A DNA stretch of 62,693 bases from an uncultured Opitutales bacterium (GTDB taxonomy: Bacteria; Verrucomicrobiota; Verrucomicrobiia; Opitutales; Intestinicryptomonadaceae), in assembly GCA_944389215.1 (NCBI GenBank), contig CALXLN010000083.1, positions 1 to 62,693 on the forward strand. The letters run 5' to 3'. The translations under genes and the position numbers were made by a program. Positions 62,270 through 62,693 of this stretch are shown here, one piece after another; position 1 is the first letter of the stretch; every line of letters starts with the position of its first letter. The notes below the pieces were generated by a model that was not told the origin of the DNA, did no database searches, and saw nothing but the letters and a program-made list of their open reading frames with translations.

Positions 62270-62693
62270 CTAGTTTGATTTTATAATTTTATATTTAAAC
62301 AAGGCGAATGAATTCTTGCCTGGCAATTCCACAGGTATTTTCCCGTCTTCTTCAACGGCGCAATCAAAGGCCTTGGCATCGCCTAATACCGGAGTGCACG
62401 ATACTTTGGAGCCTTCGGGAAGGAAAGTTGCTATGCGCGCTTTTGCGTCGGGGTTGTTTTCGCGGTACACAAGCAGCCAGCCTGAATCCTCTGTCGATAC
62501 GGACTGGAAGCCCGTCCACGATTCTCCGTCGGGCTCCGCGCCTATGGGCAATATTGTCCCGCTGTGCAAATCGTGGCTGATTTCGTTGTACTTTTTTATT
62601 AGCGGGGCGAGCTTTTCCAAGTCCGCGTCGTCAAGTCCGCTTGCCTCCATCCACGCTAGAGGCTGGGCCGCCATAGTTATGGCGAAAAGGTAC
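62270..62693 (-). CDS. C-terminal part of a protein cut by the window edge, likely a glycoside hydrolase
   Basis: The frame is open to the right edge (YLFAITMAAQPLAWMEASGL), so the N-terminus is missing. The visible 140 residues have an Ala/Leu-rich helix pair, then a beta-rich end (SGWLLVYRENNPDAKARIAT, then PVELPGKNSFALFKYKI). This pattern fits the C-terminal beta-sandwich that closes many retaining glycoside hydrolases (GH27/31/36-like), but I cannot name the family. It heads the operon with the SGNH hydrolase and esterase genes. Confidence 0.55.
   Translation of the reverse strand, partial: YLFAITMAAQPLAWMEASGLDDADLEKLAPLIKKYNEISHDLHSGTILPIGAEPDGESWTGFQSVSTEDSGWLLVYRENNPDAKARIATFLPEGSKVSCTPVLGDAKAFDCAVEEDGKIPVELPGKNSFALFKYKIIKSN

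Overview
The window looks like chromosomal DNA from a glycan-degrading Gram-negative bacterium, most likely Verrucomicrobiota (Opitutales-like) and probably host-associated. This is inferred from an outer-membrane assembly cluster (bamA, skp), lptB next to hprK, an ExbB/ExbD/TonB-like operon with a very large TPR protein, many Tat- or Sec-exported glycoside-hydrolase-like proteins, and weak or absent Shine-Dalgarno sequences at most starts. Lentisphaerota or Kiritimatiellota are possible alternatives; no rRNA or tRNA is present to settle it.

Layout. 1-7.2 kb: two tandem parallel beta-helix (pectate-lyase-like) proteins, a secreted PHP-domain protein and a 1104-residue DUF5107-TPR protein, all forward. 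7.5-21.5 kb: a forward housekeeping block with dnaB, bamA, skp, lptB, hprK, metH, rodA and rng. 21.9-23.0 kb: a GH29-like enzyme. 23.4-30.6 kb: a reverse block with a UvrD-type helicase, aroQ, folE2, a DUF1189 membrane protein, an RluA-type pseudouridine synthase, a TonB-like protein and maf. 30.7-34.6 kb: an orphan ABC ATPase and a large secreted DUF6067-type glycoside-hydrolase-like protein.

35.0-40.3 kb is an AT-rich island unlike its surroundings. A reverse tyrosine recombinase is divergent from five forward genes: a small P-loop protein, a TM2 protein, a lipoprotein built of about fifteen 28-residue 'DW' repeats, a small secreted protein with a duplicated Cys/His motif, and an RsiV/DUF3298-like exported protein. 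This is the best candidate for an undescribed system in the window. It is followed by a GntR regulator with a perfect inverted-repeat operator and a GH106-like rhamnosidase gene, which together read as a self-contained inducible operon.

44.7-51.4 kb is a reverse five-gene operon: TPR protein, ExbB, ExbD, TonB-like protein, and a Kef-type antiporter. 51.6-59.9 kb is forward: a Tat-exported FAD oxidoreductase with a discoidin-like tail, a membrane methyltransferase, a sensor with no kinase output, a lipoprotein, a small membrane protein, an M20 peptidase, queD and queE. With folE2 at 26 kb this gives part of the 7-deazaguanine (queuosine) pathway. On the reverse strand at 60.0-60.2 kb is a probable 6S RNA with its own promoter and terminator. 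The window ends with a reverse carbohydrate cluster: a CE1-type esterase, a DUF4886 SGNH hydrolase, and the C-terminus of a protein cut by the window edge.
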